Assembly (NCBI GenBank): GCA_046160625.1
Contig: JBJXGZ010000005.1
Coordinates: 102,893-166,892 of the forward strand
DNA: 64,000 nt
Reading direction: 5' to 3'
Source of the DNA: M3007 sp046160625
Lineage (GTDB): Bacteria; Bacteroidota; Bacteroidia; Chitinophagales; Saprospiraceae
Positions 51,254 to 60,271 of this stretch are shown in pieces. The translations under genes and the position numbers were made by a program. How positions within the stretch are numbered: the first letter of the stretch is position 1; each line of letters starts with the position of its first letter. Under the pieces are notes generated by a model that did no database searches, had not been told where the DNA came from, and saw only the letters and a list, made by a program, of their open reading frames with translations.

Positions 51254-52498
51254 TCATCCCTGCTTCATACGACCAATGATTTCCTGTACGTGGTTTTCTT
51301 TCCAAACATCCGAAAAGCGCAACGTTTCATCACGCCCAAGCGTATAAACGATGGTTCGCACATCTGGCGGACCGTAACTTAACAGCAGATCAGTCAATAC
51401 ATTATAGGCTGCTCTGGTTTTTTTGTTGCCCAACTCATCATAACTTTTGGCAGCAAACCCCGTACAATTCACCAAGTCTCCTTTATCGTTGATATAACTC
51501 TGCCCTGCAATAACCTGACAGCCCGCCGAAAAATTGGTTCGACCTATTCCAGACCAATGGATGTTGATCGTTGGGTTTGGAGACGAGTCCAATCCTTTGA
51601 CGATATCTAGGTCTGTCAGTGCCCGGTTGCCATCCTTATCTCTGAATACCAGCACACCGTTCGAAGCAGGCCTCAATGCGCGATATACTTTGTCTTCGTC
51701 TCCCAATTTGTGCCACCCAAACTGATAGTTGTGCTGTCCTTCCACCAGAAAGGGTAAGGTGTTTCTTTTTCCCTTTTCTTTATCACTATATATCCCAGGG
51801 TTAGGGTCGGTAGAGCCCCAAAATTTGAACACCATACCATTTATAAGCAGTACGAACAAATCATCGCTCTCCCTGTTCGCGGTGTTTGCCAAAGTATCTT
51901 GGGTCCTTCGGATACCGATTAAGTGAATTACATTCGATGAAGTGTCCCAATTGGAGGTTTTCCTAGTGTCCGAGGTTTTCGAATAGTTTTCTATGTGCGA
52001 TACAATAGGGCCTGGGTTTGCCTGAAAATGGCTTTTTGCTTTTTCCAGCACTTGGATCCATTGTCGGAATTCATTGCTCGGATTTTGTACGCTGCCCTTG
52101 CCCCAATCGCATACCCCGGCTTTTTCCTGTTTCCATTTTTGGATGTGGCTCAAGGTGTTGGGGCCTACCACACCATCGGGCACCCCAATGGATGGGTCGC
52201 CTTTAACTGTGCGGACAAATTCCTGAAAAAGCCGCACTCCGGCCTGTGTAGAGTAGCCATAAATGCCATTCAAAGTTGTTTTGGGCAGGAAACCGGCATC
52301 TTTCAAGAATTGCTGTATCTCCTTGATTCCAGTTCCTGGAACTTCCTGAAATTCGCGCCAGTCACTGGTGACCTCGTCGCGGAATTGCTGTTTCCTCAAC
52401 AGCAATTCACCCTTGAGATTAGCATGGTAGCGAGAAAAATAACTTGACTTGTCGGCTGGCATGGAGCCAGTATCAACGTTTCCCAGACTGAATTTCAT
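51254..52498 (-). CDS. Peptidoglycan-binding protein with transpeptidase-like domain
   Basis: A 414-residue protein. Residues about 55-125 form a peptidoglycan-binding domain (GIKEIQQFLKDAGF, NGIYGYSTQAGVRLFQEFV, GVVGPNTLSHIQKW). The second half has INIHWSGIGRTNFSAGCQV, which resembles the His and Cys motifs of L,D-transpeptidase/YkuD-type or related phage and toxin enzymes. No signal peptide is seen, unusual for a wall enzyme, so it may be exported by another route. A start at 52534 is also possible. The activity is uncertain. Confidence 0.55.
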   Translation of the reverse strand: MKFSLGNVDTGSMPADKSSYFSRYHANLKGELLLRKQQFRDEVTSDWREFQEVPGTGIKEIQQFLKDAGFLPKTTLNGIYGYSTQAGVRLFQEFVRTVKGDPSIGVPDGVVGPNTLSHIQKWKQEKAGVCDWGKGSVQNPSNEFRQWIQVLEKAKSHFQANPGPIVSHIENYSKTSDTRKTSNWDTSSNVIHLIGIRRTQDTLANTANRESDDLFVLLINGMVFKFWGSTDPNPGIYSDKEKGKRNTLPFLVEGQHNYQFGWHKLGDEDKVYRALRPASNGVLVFRDKDGNRALTDLDIVKGLDSSPNPTINIHWSGIGRTNFSAGCQVIAGQSYINDKGDLVNCTGFAAKSYDELGNKKTRAAYNVLTDLLLSYGPPDVRTIVYTLGRDETLRFSDVWKENHVQEIIGRMKQG

Positions 52499-52710
52499 AA
52501 AAAAGGTTATTTTTGATGGTTTGGTTTTATTCAATAGTTCAAGTTGCGCCTCGCTTTATGCTCTCCTCAGGAACCGATAAATAGCAACTTACCCCCTCAA
52601 AAAAGTTGAGGTGAATTATGCATGGCAAATGTAATATTATTGCTTCAATAATTTGCAATACATGCTATCTAACTCCAAGGCAATGTTTATGTACGGAAGG
52701 GCTGAAGCGG

Positions 52711-54279
52711 TTAATATTCAGCCGTATTTTTTTTAACCTGATTCATGGCCCGTTCGCTTATCGCTGCAATGGACAGCGCCGGATTTACACCCGGATTTGC
52801 GGAAATCATTGACCCATCGCAGACCAGCATATTTTCATAACCAAAAACACGGTTGTTCAGGTCAATCACGCCTTCTTCGGGAGTGGCGCCCATGACCGCA
52901 CCGCCGAGAATATGTGCAGTGCCAGGGATTCCCATTAATGGTGTAAGCCCAAACGCTACGGCTTTCCCTTTTAAGATCACCTCAAATCTGCGGGCCAGTT
53001 CGATGGCGCGCGGAATGAAAGCCGTCGGCTTTTCTTTGCCCACCACGGCTGTGCGCATTCCGCCCCACCAGGAACGGGTGAAGGTAACCGTGCTGTCCAG
53101 CGTTTGCATAAAAAGCATAACGGAAGAGCTTTTGGCCCAATCTTTTACCCGCAGGTATTGCCAGTATTGGCGCGGATGACTGAGCACTTCCCAAAACATT
53201 TTGAACAAGCGAACAAGGAGATTTGGCCCGTCTACAAAGGGCAGAAACGTGAGCCGCCAGGCGCCAGAGCCTGCACCGTAGCGACACAATTCCAGGTGAC
53301 TGTGCTCGTCTGTGTGCAAAATTGCGCCAATGGCAATGCCTTGGGATTGGTCGGAAGAATTGTCCAATTGTGTGATCGCGATAAGGCTTTCGTTATTGGT
53401 GCGCACTTCTTTGCCGACCATATTAGAGAGTCGCGGCAAGGACGATTTTTTCAGTTTCAGCAGCAGCGCCACCGTGCCCAGCACCCCACCAGCGAAGACG
53501 ATCCCCTTGGCTTGTACCGTTTTTTTGCTTTTGAATAATTTGGTAGCACTGTGATATTCAACCACATAGCCATCCGAACCGTCTGCTTTCCCTATTGGGT
53601 GCACATCGGTCACTTCCTGTTCGGCCAGGATTTCTGCCCCGAGTTGTTGAGCCAGATAGAGGTAGTTTTTATCCAGTGTGTTTTTGGCATTGTGCCGACA
53701 GCCTGTCATGCAAGCACCACAAAAAGTACAGCCACTGCGCTCCGGGCCTTTGCCGCCAAAATAGGGATCAGGTTGGGCTTTACCCGCCTCGCCGAAATAC
53801 ACGGCTACATTCGTGGCATTGAGATGTTCTTTTTGTCCGATCTCTTCGGCGAGTTGTTCCAACGCGTGTTCTCCGTCAAAAAAACGCGGGTTTTTGGTCG
53901 CTCCGAGCATTTGGAGGGCGCGTTCGTAATAGGGAACCAATTCTTGTTGCCAATCAGCCAATTTGGCCCAAGAGCCGGAATTGAAAAAAGCGGGTTTTGG
54001 TACTGGCAATGTATTGGCATAAACGAGCGACCCGCCGCCGACCCCTGTACCTGACACGATGCCCACATGTCGGAAGATCGTGATTTTCATAATGCCGTAC
54101 CAACGCATCGAAGGCAACCAAAGCCATTTGGAGAGGCTCCAGTTCGTTTTAGGGAAATCTTCGGTGCGGTACCATTTCCCTTTTTCGATGACCAGCACTT
54201 TATAGCCTTTTTCCGAGAGCCGAAGCGCGCTGACGGAGCCACCGAAACCGCTTCCTATTATGATGTAGTCGTAGTTCAT
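52711..54279 (-). CDS. GMC-type oxidoreductase (cholesterol oxidase-like)
   Basis: A 522-residue FAD enzyme. IIIGSGFGGSVSALRLSEKG and GTGVGGGSLVYAN bind FAD; HILGGAVMG and NPGVNPALSIAAI hold the catalytic His and Asn of the GMC family. A Cys-rich CTFCGACMTGC block sits in an insert. The overall layout is like bacterial cholesterol/steroid oxidases, but the true substrate cannot be inferred. It is 17 bp from the DUF1415 gene on the same strand, so they may be co-transcribed. Confidence 0.85.
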   Translation of the reverse strand: MNYDYIIIGSGFGGSVSALRLSEKGYKVLVIEKGKWYRTEDFPKTNWSLSKWLWLPSMRWYGIMKITIFRHVGIVSGTGVGGGSLVYANTLPVPKPAFFNSGSWAKLADWQQELVPYYERALQMLGATKNPRFFDGEHALEQLAEEIGQKEHLNATNVAVYFGEAGKAQPDPYFGGKGPERSGCTFCGACMTGCRHNAKNTLDKNYLYLAQQLGAEILAEQEVTDVHPIGKADGSDGYVVEYHSATKLFKSKKTVQAKGIVFAGGVLGTVALLLKLKKSSLPRLSNMVGKEVRTNNESLIAITQLDNSSDQSQGIAIGAILHTDEHSHLELCRYGAGSGAWRLTFLPFVDGPNLLVRLFKMFWEVLSHPRQYWQYLRVKDWAKSSSVMLFMQTLDSTVTFTRSWWGGMRTAVVGKEKPTAFIPRAIELARRFEVILKGKAVAFGLTPLMGIPGTAHILGGAVMGATPEEGVIDLNNRVFGYENMLVCDGSMISANPGVNPALSIAAISERAMNQVKKNTAEY

Positions 54280-54296
54280 TAAGATGTATTAGAAAC

Positions 54297-54848
54297 CTAT
54301 TTGTTGATCTCAAAACAAGCTGCCCTTAATAACTGCATGTACTTCAATCCTTTTCCCTGCGCAAACGCAATGTTCCGATCAGGAATCCCCTCCGGGTCTA
54401 TATAATGATCCAGCACCTTGGAAATACTGTCCTCCCGCAAGAGGTGGAGCATTGGATAAGGGGAACGATTGGTATAATTCGCCGGATCGTCTTCATCTGC
54501 ACCTGCAAAGCAATAATCGGGATGAAAACTGGCGATCTGATACACGCCTTCGTAGCCTTGTTCGATGGATAAGTTTTCAGCCAATTCCACCAAATCGAGG
54601 TAGTCCTCAAAATCAGCAAAATGCTTGGGAAAAATGAGCAGGGTTGTTTCAATATCCTCTGTTCGGTCGAGGAAGCGCAATTCATCAACCAGGGCTTCCA
54701 AGGCGTTTTCTATTGTAGTCTCCTGCAATACCACATAACGAATGCTTTGGCGAAGCACCGCTTTTGCCGCAAAAGGGCAAAAATTGCATCCAATGACCAC
54801 AGAATTAATCCACTGGGTAGTTTGGGCTATGACGGCAGATTCAGTCAA
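54297..54848 (-). CDS. DUF1415 family protein
   Basis: A 183-residue protein of the DUF1415 family with IGCNFCPFAAKAV near the N-terminus, and FHPDYCFAGADEDDPANYTNRSPYPMLHLLRE in the middle (split at residues 104-135). Function is unknown. It lies between the GMC oxidoreductase and a membrane protein on one strand. Confidence 0.85.
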   Translation of the reverse strand: MTESAVIAQTTQWINSVVIGCNFCPFAAKAVLRQSIRYVVLQETTIENALEALVDELRFLDRTEDIETTLLIFPKHFADFEDYLDLVELAENLSIEQGYEGVYQIASFHPDYCFAGADEDDPANYTNRSPYPMLHLLREDSISKVLDHYIDPEGIPDRNIAFAQGKGLKYMQLLRAACFEINK

Positions 54849-54871
54849 TTTTTGTGCGTTTTAGACATGGA

Positions 54872-55972
54872 TTATTTATTGGATTCCAACCAGTTTTTTA
54901 CAGCAATACGAGATGCATTTAGCGTTTCATCAAACCACTTTTTATTGCCATTATCGCTTCGCGCTGGTGGATTTATGTCCAAAGCTTTTTGGAGTTTCAC
55001 AAGGTCTGGCTGAATTATGGCAGCGCTGTCTTTAAAATGAGTATCCAATACCCGACACAAGGCTTCAACATTAATATAACCCATATGAAGACTATTGGGG
55101 TCCTTTAAAGATGCTTGTAGTACAGGGACAAAGCGTTCGAGACTATGTTTTACAGGCTGAATGAAGTCTTCCGGATGCTCTATATCATTTCCATCCAAAT
55201 ATGCATACACCCAGTATACAGCATTAAGATCGCCCTGCTCCAAAATATTTATCAATTCGGCCTCCCAGTTTTCATAGGATTTTATTTTTACGACGGCGGC
55301 ATCACGTATCCGTTTATCTTGTTCCCGATGTGTGTAAATTAATAGCCCTTGTATCGTTTTTTCACTATAATTATTAATTTCTTCCATAGATTTATTAAAC
55401 GACCACGACTCCGAGCTATCTTCCTTTTGGGCAGATTGATATTGAGTTATACGTTGTTGGACAGAAGCCTTGACAAAGCCATAAAAAATGCCTAATCCTA
55501 TCAAGAGGCTGACAACAAAGCACGTTAACAAAGGAATTTTTATCCAAAATGGTGCAAAACCCGCCTGCCGTTGTGCATTCAGGAGATACAAAGCCGGAAT
55601 GAATATCAATGCGGGCAACCAAAAATAGACCTTACTCCGTGCAAACCAACGCATAAATTGTGGGAACTCGCCTTCGATCCACTTAGAATGATAATCAAGG
55701 CTCCAAATAATGGCCATTACAAAAGTTATCCAGCCTAAGAAAACCAACCAATTGCGAGAAACGAGAAAGGATGCAGGCGTCCAGTCGAAACAGTGGTTCA
55801 GGTTCATATTCCAAGCCAAAAGACCTGTAGAAATAACAAAACCCGCTACATAGATCATCCACGCAAAGGCATGACCCACACCATAGTCGCCGCCGGGTGT
55901 CGGTTTAAGCAAAAGATTAGCCAGGAAGCCATAGAAAAGGAGTGTAAGGACGATGAGTATATTACCGAGCAT
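54872..55972 (-). CDS. Membrane protein with soluble C-terminal domain
   Basis: A 366-residue protein with about five transmembrane helices in the first 175 residues (ILIVLTLLFYGFLANLLL; FAWMIYVAGFVISTGLLAW; WLVFLGWITFVMAIIW; FWLPALIFIPALYLL; FVVSLLIGLGIFYGFV). The rest is a helical soluble domain with HEAT-like character (YSEKTIQGLLIYTHREQDK). No family recognised. Confidence 0.65.
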   Translation of the reverse strand: MLGNILIVLTLLFYGFLANLLLKPTPGGDYGVGHAFAWMIYVAGFVISTGLLAWNMNLNHCFDWTPASFLVSRNWLVFLGWITFVMAIIWSLDYHSKWIEGEFPQFMRWFARSKVYFWLPALIFIPALYLLNAQRQAGFAPFWIKIPLLTCFVVSLLIGLGIFYGFVKASVQQRITQYQSAQKEDSSESWSFNKSMEEINNYSEKTIQGLLIYTHREQDKRIRDAAVVKIKSYENWEAELINILEQGDLNAVYWVYAYLDGNDIEHPEDFIQPVKHSLERFVPVLQASLKDPNSLHMGYINVEALCRVLDTHFKDSAAIIQPDLVKLQKALDINPPARSDNGNKKWFDETLNASRIAVKNWLESNK

Positions 55973-56050
55973 TTTTCGTGTAATAGATTAATAGATATGG
56001 TGAATTCAAGTTTTAAATGCAACAGATTTTAGCGTTTTCCCATTGCGCAT

Positions 56051-56285
56051 TCAGTCTTTCTGCAGGTCCGGAAAGTACTTTTTCATCAGCGCCTTCCATT
56101 TTTCTGACTCCCTGAGCAGAGCGAGGTCCGGATCATCGGCCAACCGGTGGTATGGCATGTCGGTTTGGAGCACATCTTCCACATGGCGCAGGGCTTCGTC
56201 TGTTTTTCCTTCTGCTGCCAGAAGGCGGGCCATGCCCAGATGCCAAAAACAGCAGAAAGAACAGGGTAAACAAGAGATTTTTCAT
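56051..56285 (-). pseudogene. Disrupted TPR protein
   Basis: A signal peptide (MKNLLFTLFFLLFLASG, from 56285) is followed after about 17 codons by a TPR-like tail (MARLLAAEGKTDEALRHVED to FPDLQKD, ending at 56051), but the two are in different frames. The middle of the gene appears to have been deleted with a frameshift. Tail and signal peptide are normal for an exported TPR protein of this phylum. Confidence 0.6.
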
Positions 56286-56286
56286 G

Positions 56287-56630
56287 CTAATGACGCCTGG
56301 TAAATGGCCCTCCGTTTGCGTTGTCTGCAAATGGGAAGGCTGGAAAGTTAAAACACGAATCGATGAGGCGTTTTGACTCGTCGAAGGTCGTTCAATATCC
56401 CGGATTTTGCACACAAGCCTTATTCGCAGAGGCCCATATAAAAACCAGTTTCGGCACAATGGACTACCGCGCTTTGATGCAACTTTGAGTTAATATGCGC
56501 CTCGTCCTCAGCCAAACATCAGTAGGCTAATTACTTCCGGGCTTGCGGTATCTGTTTATCGAGGGTCACGCCATACAGGTCGCTGAAGATTGATTAAACC
56601 TTGTTGCGTGGGATATTGGAGCCGTTGTTT
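56287..56630. other. Gene-free junction before the AT-rich island
   Basis: No intact gene. A short degraded minus-strand coding remnant (IFSDLYGVTLDKQIPQARK then stop, 56531-56590) may be visible, with a stop codon upstream in frame. Base composition becomes AT-rich from about 56630. Confidence 0.45.
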
Positions 56631-57737
56631 TTATCTATTAATTTCCTCTATGGCTCTTTTGGCGGATTTTGCAGCAGTATGAACAGAAACCCAACCCTCA
56701 CCATCTGTAAATTCTCCACCTGCAAAATATAGTTTGTTCCCTACGGCACTTCCGAGTTCTCTAACCCTTTTCCAATCTTCATAGTCTGTCAAATAACCAC
56801 CTTTAATAAATGGCTCACTGTTCCAATTTTGAGTAATGTGTTTGATGTAATTTGGTGTTGCTTGATTAGCATATATACTATCGAGTTCACTTAATATAAA
56901 ATTTTTCAAATCATCTCCTGAACGAGCAATAAAGTCTTGTGCAGGTGCTCCCACTACAAACAATCCCAGTATATTCTTAGTGGTATTTTGCCCCAAAGCA
57001 GCATTATAATATATTTTCTGTCCGTTAGTGGCCGGGATTATTGGAAATTCATATTCACTATCGCCATAAAAATTCGAGTTGAACTCAAAAAAGGCTTTAA
57101 ATCCGTCCCAAACGACTGCATCGTTGATGGCAATTAGCTTGCTTTGTGGCAAGTTTGGAGTAAAACTTATATCTCCATTTTTCAGAATTTGAAGCGGTAT
57201 GGAAACTACTACTTTATCTGCGGTAATTTGTCCATTATTTGTAACCACTACAATTTGATTGTCAGCGTAATCAATGGATTGTACTATAGAATTATAGGAA
57301 ATTTTATTGGCAATTGAAGGAACAATGTAGTCTTCAAAAAAATTAAACCAGGAATAGTTGACAAATTTCCTGTCAGGGTTATCTGCAATGGTCTGAATAT
57401 TTACTTGAACTGAAGCATTGTTAACTATTTCCCGAAAAATATTTGTACTTGTTTCAAGCCATTCTGCGCCAAGAGGGATAGGGAAATCCGCAAAATTTGT
57501 ATTTATTTTCATCCTTCCCCCATAAATGGAAGAAGCTTCAAGAATCTCAAAATCAGTTCCTTGTTGGTTTAATAAATAACCGGCCGATAATCCACCAGCC
57601 CCTGCGCCGATTACTATTACCTTTCCTGAAAAAGGAGTAGATATATTGTCGTCATTACCACAGGACAACAATATACTTTGAAAAGGCATTCCGATTCCGA
57701 AAAGCGCGCAAATCTCTATAAATTCTTTTCTAGTCAT
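56631..57737 (-). CDS. Flavin amine oxidase-like protein
   Basis: A 368-residue FAD protein of the monoamine oxidase superfamily. After an N-terminal hydrophobic part (FGIGMPFQSILLSCG, possibly lipidated) comes KVIVIGAGAGGLSAGYLLNQQG and ILEASSIYGGRM, and the C-terminal FAD motif LYFAGGEFTDGEGWVSVHTAAKSAKRA. Substrate is unknown. AT-rich codon use differs from the genes to the left, which suggests transfer. Confidence 0.85.
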   Translation of the reverse strand: MTRKEFIEICALFGIGMPFQSILLSCGNDDNISTPFSGKVIVIGAGAGGLSAGYLLNQQGTDFEILEASSIYGGRMKINTNFADFPIPLGAEWLETSTNIFREIVNNASVQVNIQTIADNPDRKFVNYSWFNFFEDYIVPSIANKISYNSIVQSIDYADNQIVVVTNNGQITADKVVVSIPLQILKNGDISFTPNLPQSKLIAINDAVVWDGFKAFFEFNSNFYGDSEYEFPIIPATNGQKIYYNAALGQNTTKNILGLFVVGAPAQDFIARSGDDLKNFILSELDSIYANQATPNYIKHITQNWNSEPFIKGGYLTDYEDWKRVRELGSAVGNKLYFAGGEFTDGEGWVSVHTAAKSAKRAIEEINR

Positions 57738-57764
57738 GTTTTATTCTAATTGCTATCAATGGCT

Positions 57765-57821
57765 CGCATAATTGAAGTCGCGGCGCATAGCCGCTATGAA
57801 CATTTACACTTTGTTATGCGC
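57765..57821 (-). repeat. Weak attC-like palindrome
   Basis: On the minus strand it opens GCGCATAACAAAGTG and closes ACTTCAATTATGCG, with inner GCGGC/GCCGC. The ends GCATAAC and TTATGC resemble attC R-boxes, but no copy of the strong downstream core is present. Confidence 0.35.
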
Positions 57822-57844
57822 TTTTATTCTTTATCTCAATCCAT

Positions 57845-58069
57845 TTATGTCATACCGTGATACAAAATTCCAAACCAAGTCAGCTGTGTTCTGGCCTTGA
57901 TAGGTTGCACTAAACCAAGCATGGCGTCCCCCAATGTATTTGTAATGCTCAACAGAAGATGAGCATCTCCTTGGTCATAGACATAATGCTCAATTGTCAT
58001 TCCTCTACTATCTTCGCTGCTTACATTTAGGGTTGCAGTCGTATTATTGAAATTAATCCAATGGTTCAA
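57845..58069 (-). pseudogene. 5'-truncated gene fragment
   Basis: An open frame of 74 codons with TTG as the only possible early start, reading LNHWINFNNTTATLNVSSED to FGILYHGMT. The frame continues upstream to a TAA at about 58104 with plausible coding character (EQLLSAALSA), so it looks like the 3' end of a larger gene cut off at its 5' end. No family recognised. Confidence 0.4.
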
Positions 58070-58114
58070 CGCACTTAGTGCAGCACTTAGTAACTGCTCC
58101 CGTTATTTTTCTAT

Positions 58115-58630
58115 TTACTCGTTATTGTTTGTTGCCTCGTAAATGACTCCTTCTTTCCCTTCAAAATCAAATTCTTCTTTAAATTTCATACCTATTTTTT
58201 CTAAAACTTTGATGGAGGCAATATTTTCTTTCATTGCTCGTCCAACTATTTTTTCAATTTTAAGTTGGCTAAAACCATAATCAAGGCATTTTTTTGCACA
58301 TTCAGTTGCAAGTCCTTTATTCCAATATATTTTATAAAACCGAAACCCAATGTCGTATTCATTTTTGTCTTTACTAAATTTAAGTCCACACCAACCTAAA
58401 AATTTTGAAGTCTTTTTGTCAATTACTGCAAGCCGTCCAACTCCGTACTTTTCGTATTGGTCATAGTTAGTTAAAAAGTTTATTGCAGATTGTAAATCCT
58501 CAAATGATTTGTCTCCCGTAAATTTCAATACTTCTTCATCAAGATTTAATGTATAGAAATCTTTTGCGTCTTCTTTTGTCAGATTACGCATTATAATTCT
58601 TTCCGTTTCTATATATTCCGTTCCCTTCAT
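58115..58630 (-). CDS. GNAT family N-acetyltransferase
   Basis: A 171-residue acetyltransferase of the RimJ/RimL type. IETERIIMRNLTKEDAKDFYTL opens the protein (residues 6-27); NKGLATECAKKCLDYGF is the acetyl-CoA loop region; KIVGRAMKENIASIKVLEKIGMKF is the C-terminal signature (split at residues 130-153). The target is unknown. AT-rich, as are its neighbours. Confidence 0.9.
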   Translation of the reverse strand: MKGTEYIETERIIMRNLTKEDAKDFYTLNLDEEVLKFTGDKSFEDLQSAINFLTNYDQYEKYGVGRLAVIDKKTSKFLGWCGLKFSKDKNEYDIGFRFYKIYWNKGLATECAKKCLDYGFSQLKIEKIVGRAMKENIASIKVLEKIGMKFKEEFDFEGKEGVIYEATNNNE

Positions 58631-58749
58631 TTATTAGATGAAAGTCGTTTTTTTAAGCTGACCACTAAGAGCATGTTGGGGATTTCGAACCACTTAACTG
58701 TCAAGCAAGTACAAAATTTGATAGAAGCAAAAAGCGTGATTTAACCACT

Positions 58750-58792
58750 GAACCGCCACTTGTGGCTAGGTACTGTGGCGGTTCGTTTTTTT
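58750..58792 (+). terminator. Hairpin with T-tract opposite to neighbouring genes
   Basis: GAACCGCCAC pairs with GTGGCGGTTC, then GTTTTTTT. It reads as a plus-strand terminator although all nearby genes are on the minus strand. Confidence 0.6.
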
Positions 58793-58811
58793 ACTTCGTC
58801 TTTGTCTGATG

Positions 58812-59207
58812 TTATTTGGTTAATTTATACCCTAAGAAACTTCCAAGAAATTTTGATGCATTAGCAATTGCAAAAATCAAAAAGAAGTCAGACCATTTCA
58901 CGTCTGCTGCTGTTATTATGATAAGGTCTAACAGAACATAAATGAGCGGGTAAAGAATTGCCAATTTATATACATTCAGGTATTCATTTTTCTTCCAATA
59001 TCGTACAACCAGAAAGAAAACTATAAATCCGAAAATGCCTGAAATATAAGGTGCAGAAGAATTTGCATGTGCTTCATAAACACTTTGTTCTTGTCCAGGA
59101 TTAATGAGATAAGAATACACTGCAACTTCAAGGATTGAAATAATGACCAAGGTTATCATGGTCAGTATTGCCAGTCCAATTAATTTTGGAATGATGTACT
59201 TTTTCAT
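58812..59207 (-). CDS. Four-helix membrane protein
   Basis: A 131-residue protein with four predicted transmembrane segments (LIGLAILTMITLVIISILEV; YISGIFGFIVFFLVVRYW; LAILYPLIYVLLDLIII; FFLIFAIANASKFLG). No family recognised. It follows the DUF1801 gene by three bases, so the VOC, DUF1801 and membrane protein genes form an operon. Confidence 0.7.
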   Translation of the reverse strand: MKKYIIPKLIGLAILTMITLVIISILEVAVYSYLINPGQEQSVYEAHANSSAPYISGIFGFIVFFLVVRYWKKNEYLNVYKLAILYPLIYVLLDLIIITAADVKWSDFFLIFAIANASKFLGSFLGYKLTK

Positions 59208-59210
59208 GGC

Positions 59211-59666
59211 CTATTTTTTTAAGTTAGATTCATAAATAGTTATCCAATCTTTCACGCTCATTTTTTTCATTAATTCACCAATGAGTTTGTAGGGAATGTC
59301 GTCCAGTTTTTTAAATCGAACGCAACTTTTTCCCATGTCAAGTTTTTGCTTACTGTGTTTTGGATATTCAGTTACAAACCATTCCAATAATTTGGGGTCG
59401 GAATAAATACCCATATGGTAAAAATTAATGGAATTTTTTTGCGAAGCAATTCCTGCGAAGGGGAGGGGTTCGATTGGTTTACAATGATAACCTGCCGGAT
59501 AAAGGGTATGTGGAACAACATAACCCAATCCGCCATAACTAATGGCTGCTTCAAAACCTTTTGGCAGGTTTTTTACAATAACATCATGTAGTTTGTTAAA
59601 AGGTTCTACCCTGTCCATTGGCAGGCTTGTCAGAATTTCCATTACTGTTATACCGGTTGCTTTCAT
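59211..59666 (-). CDS. DUF1801 (YdhG-like) protein
   Basis: A 151-residue protein of the DUF1801 family. FEAAISYGGLGYVVPHTLYP, PLPFAGIASQKNSINFYHMG and GKSCVRFKKLDDIPYKLIGELM fit this alpha/beta fold, some members of which were proposed as iron-binding. It is 10 bp from the VOC gene and 3 bp from the membrane protein gene. Confidence 0.8.
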   Translation of the reverse strand: MKATGITVMEILTSLPMDRVEPFNKLHDVIVKNLPKGFEAAISYGGLGYVVPHTLYPAGYHCKPIEPLPFAGIASQKNSINFYHMGIYSDPKLLEWFVTEYPKHSKQKLDMGKSCVRFKKLDDIPYKLIGELMKKMSVKDWITIYESNLKK

Positions 59667-59676
59667 ATGCTTGGTA

Positions 59677-60168
59677 TTAACGATGTTGATCTAATAAAAT
59701 CATATTGCCATCAGGGTCGGCTAGCATAAGGCTTGCAGGTCCTTCTGTTTTTTCGTCAGCTTCGCTTGTAAGTGTAAGTCCGTTGGTTTTTAGTTGTTTC
59801 TGAATTTTACGAATGTCGTCAAAGTCATCTACGTTACCTGCGTTTTCATCCCAACCTGGGTTAAAAGTCAAGATGTTGCCTTGAAACATACCTTGAAAAA
59901 GTCCAATGATTGCATTGCCATTTTTCATTATCAGATAGTTCCGTTCCATACTCCCTGCAAAGACTATGAAACCTAATTTCTCGTAGAATTCTTTTGATGT
60001 CTTTAGGTCTTTTACGCTAAGACTGATTGAAAATGCTCCTAATTTCATATCGTTTTGTTTTTCTATTTTTGTCATTTCTGTGTGTTTTTGTGCAATAACT
60101 TTATTCATGAGATGCCCTGCTGTGCATACAAAGATAAGTCCTGCAGAGATTAAATATATTTTCTTCAT
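59677..60168 (-). CDS. VOC family (glyoxalase-like) protein, exported
   Basis: A 163-residue protein with a hydrophobic N-terminus (IYLISAGLIFVCTAGHLM) and a glyoxalase/bleomycin-resistance fold: FSISLSVKDLKTSKEFYEKLGF, then MLADPDGNMILLDQ at the end. The enzymatic role is unknown. The start at 60168 is chosen because the longer frame would run through the palindrome at 60198-60270. First gene of a three-gene operon. Confidence 0.8.
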   Translation of the reverse strand: MKKIYLISAGLIFVCTAGHLMNKVIAQKHTEMTKIEKQNDMKLGAFSISLSVKDLKTSKEFYEKLGFIVFAGSMERNYLIMKNGNAIIGLFQGMFQGNILTFNPGWDENAGNVDDFDDIRKIQKQLKTNGLTLTSEADEKTEGPASLMLADPDGNMILLDQHR

Positions 60169-60197
60169 TTTAATTTTTTTACGGTTTTCTTTTTCAG

Positions 60198-60270
60198 TGC
60201 CCGCTGCGTTTGTTTCCTTGCATACCACCCCGTTTAGCGAGCGGTTGGCAGGGAAGCTGTAGTTTTGTGC
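60198..60270 (-). repeat. attC-like site 1, after fic
   Basis: An imperfect palindrome that starts two bases after the fic stop. On the minus strand it contains CTTCCCTGCCAACCGCTCGC and GGTGGTATGCAAGGAA. This core is shared with site 3 (62441-62512), of which about 40 of 48 positions agree. Confidence 0.6.
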
Positions 60271-60271
60271 A

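Noticed and set aside
58074..58110. A short TAAC...GCGTTG palindrome after the GNAT gene as another attC site
   Set aside because: The bases continue the coding frame of the truncated fragment at 57845-58069, so they are better explained as coding sequence.
58640..58740. GGTTCGAAATCCC-like T-arm on the minus strand suggesting a tRNA
   Set aside because: No matching five-pair T-stem, no acceptor stem partner and no anticodon arm could be found.
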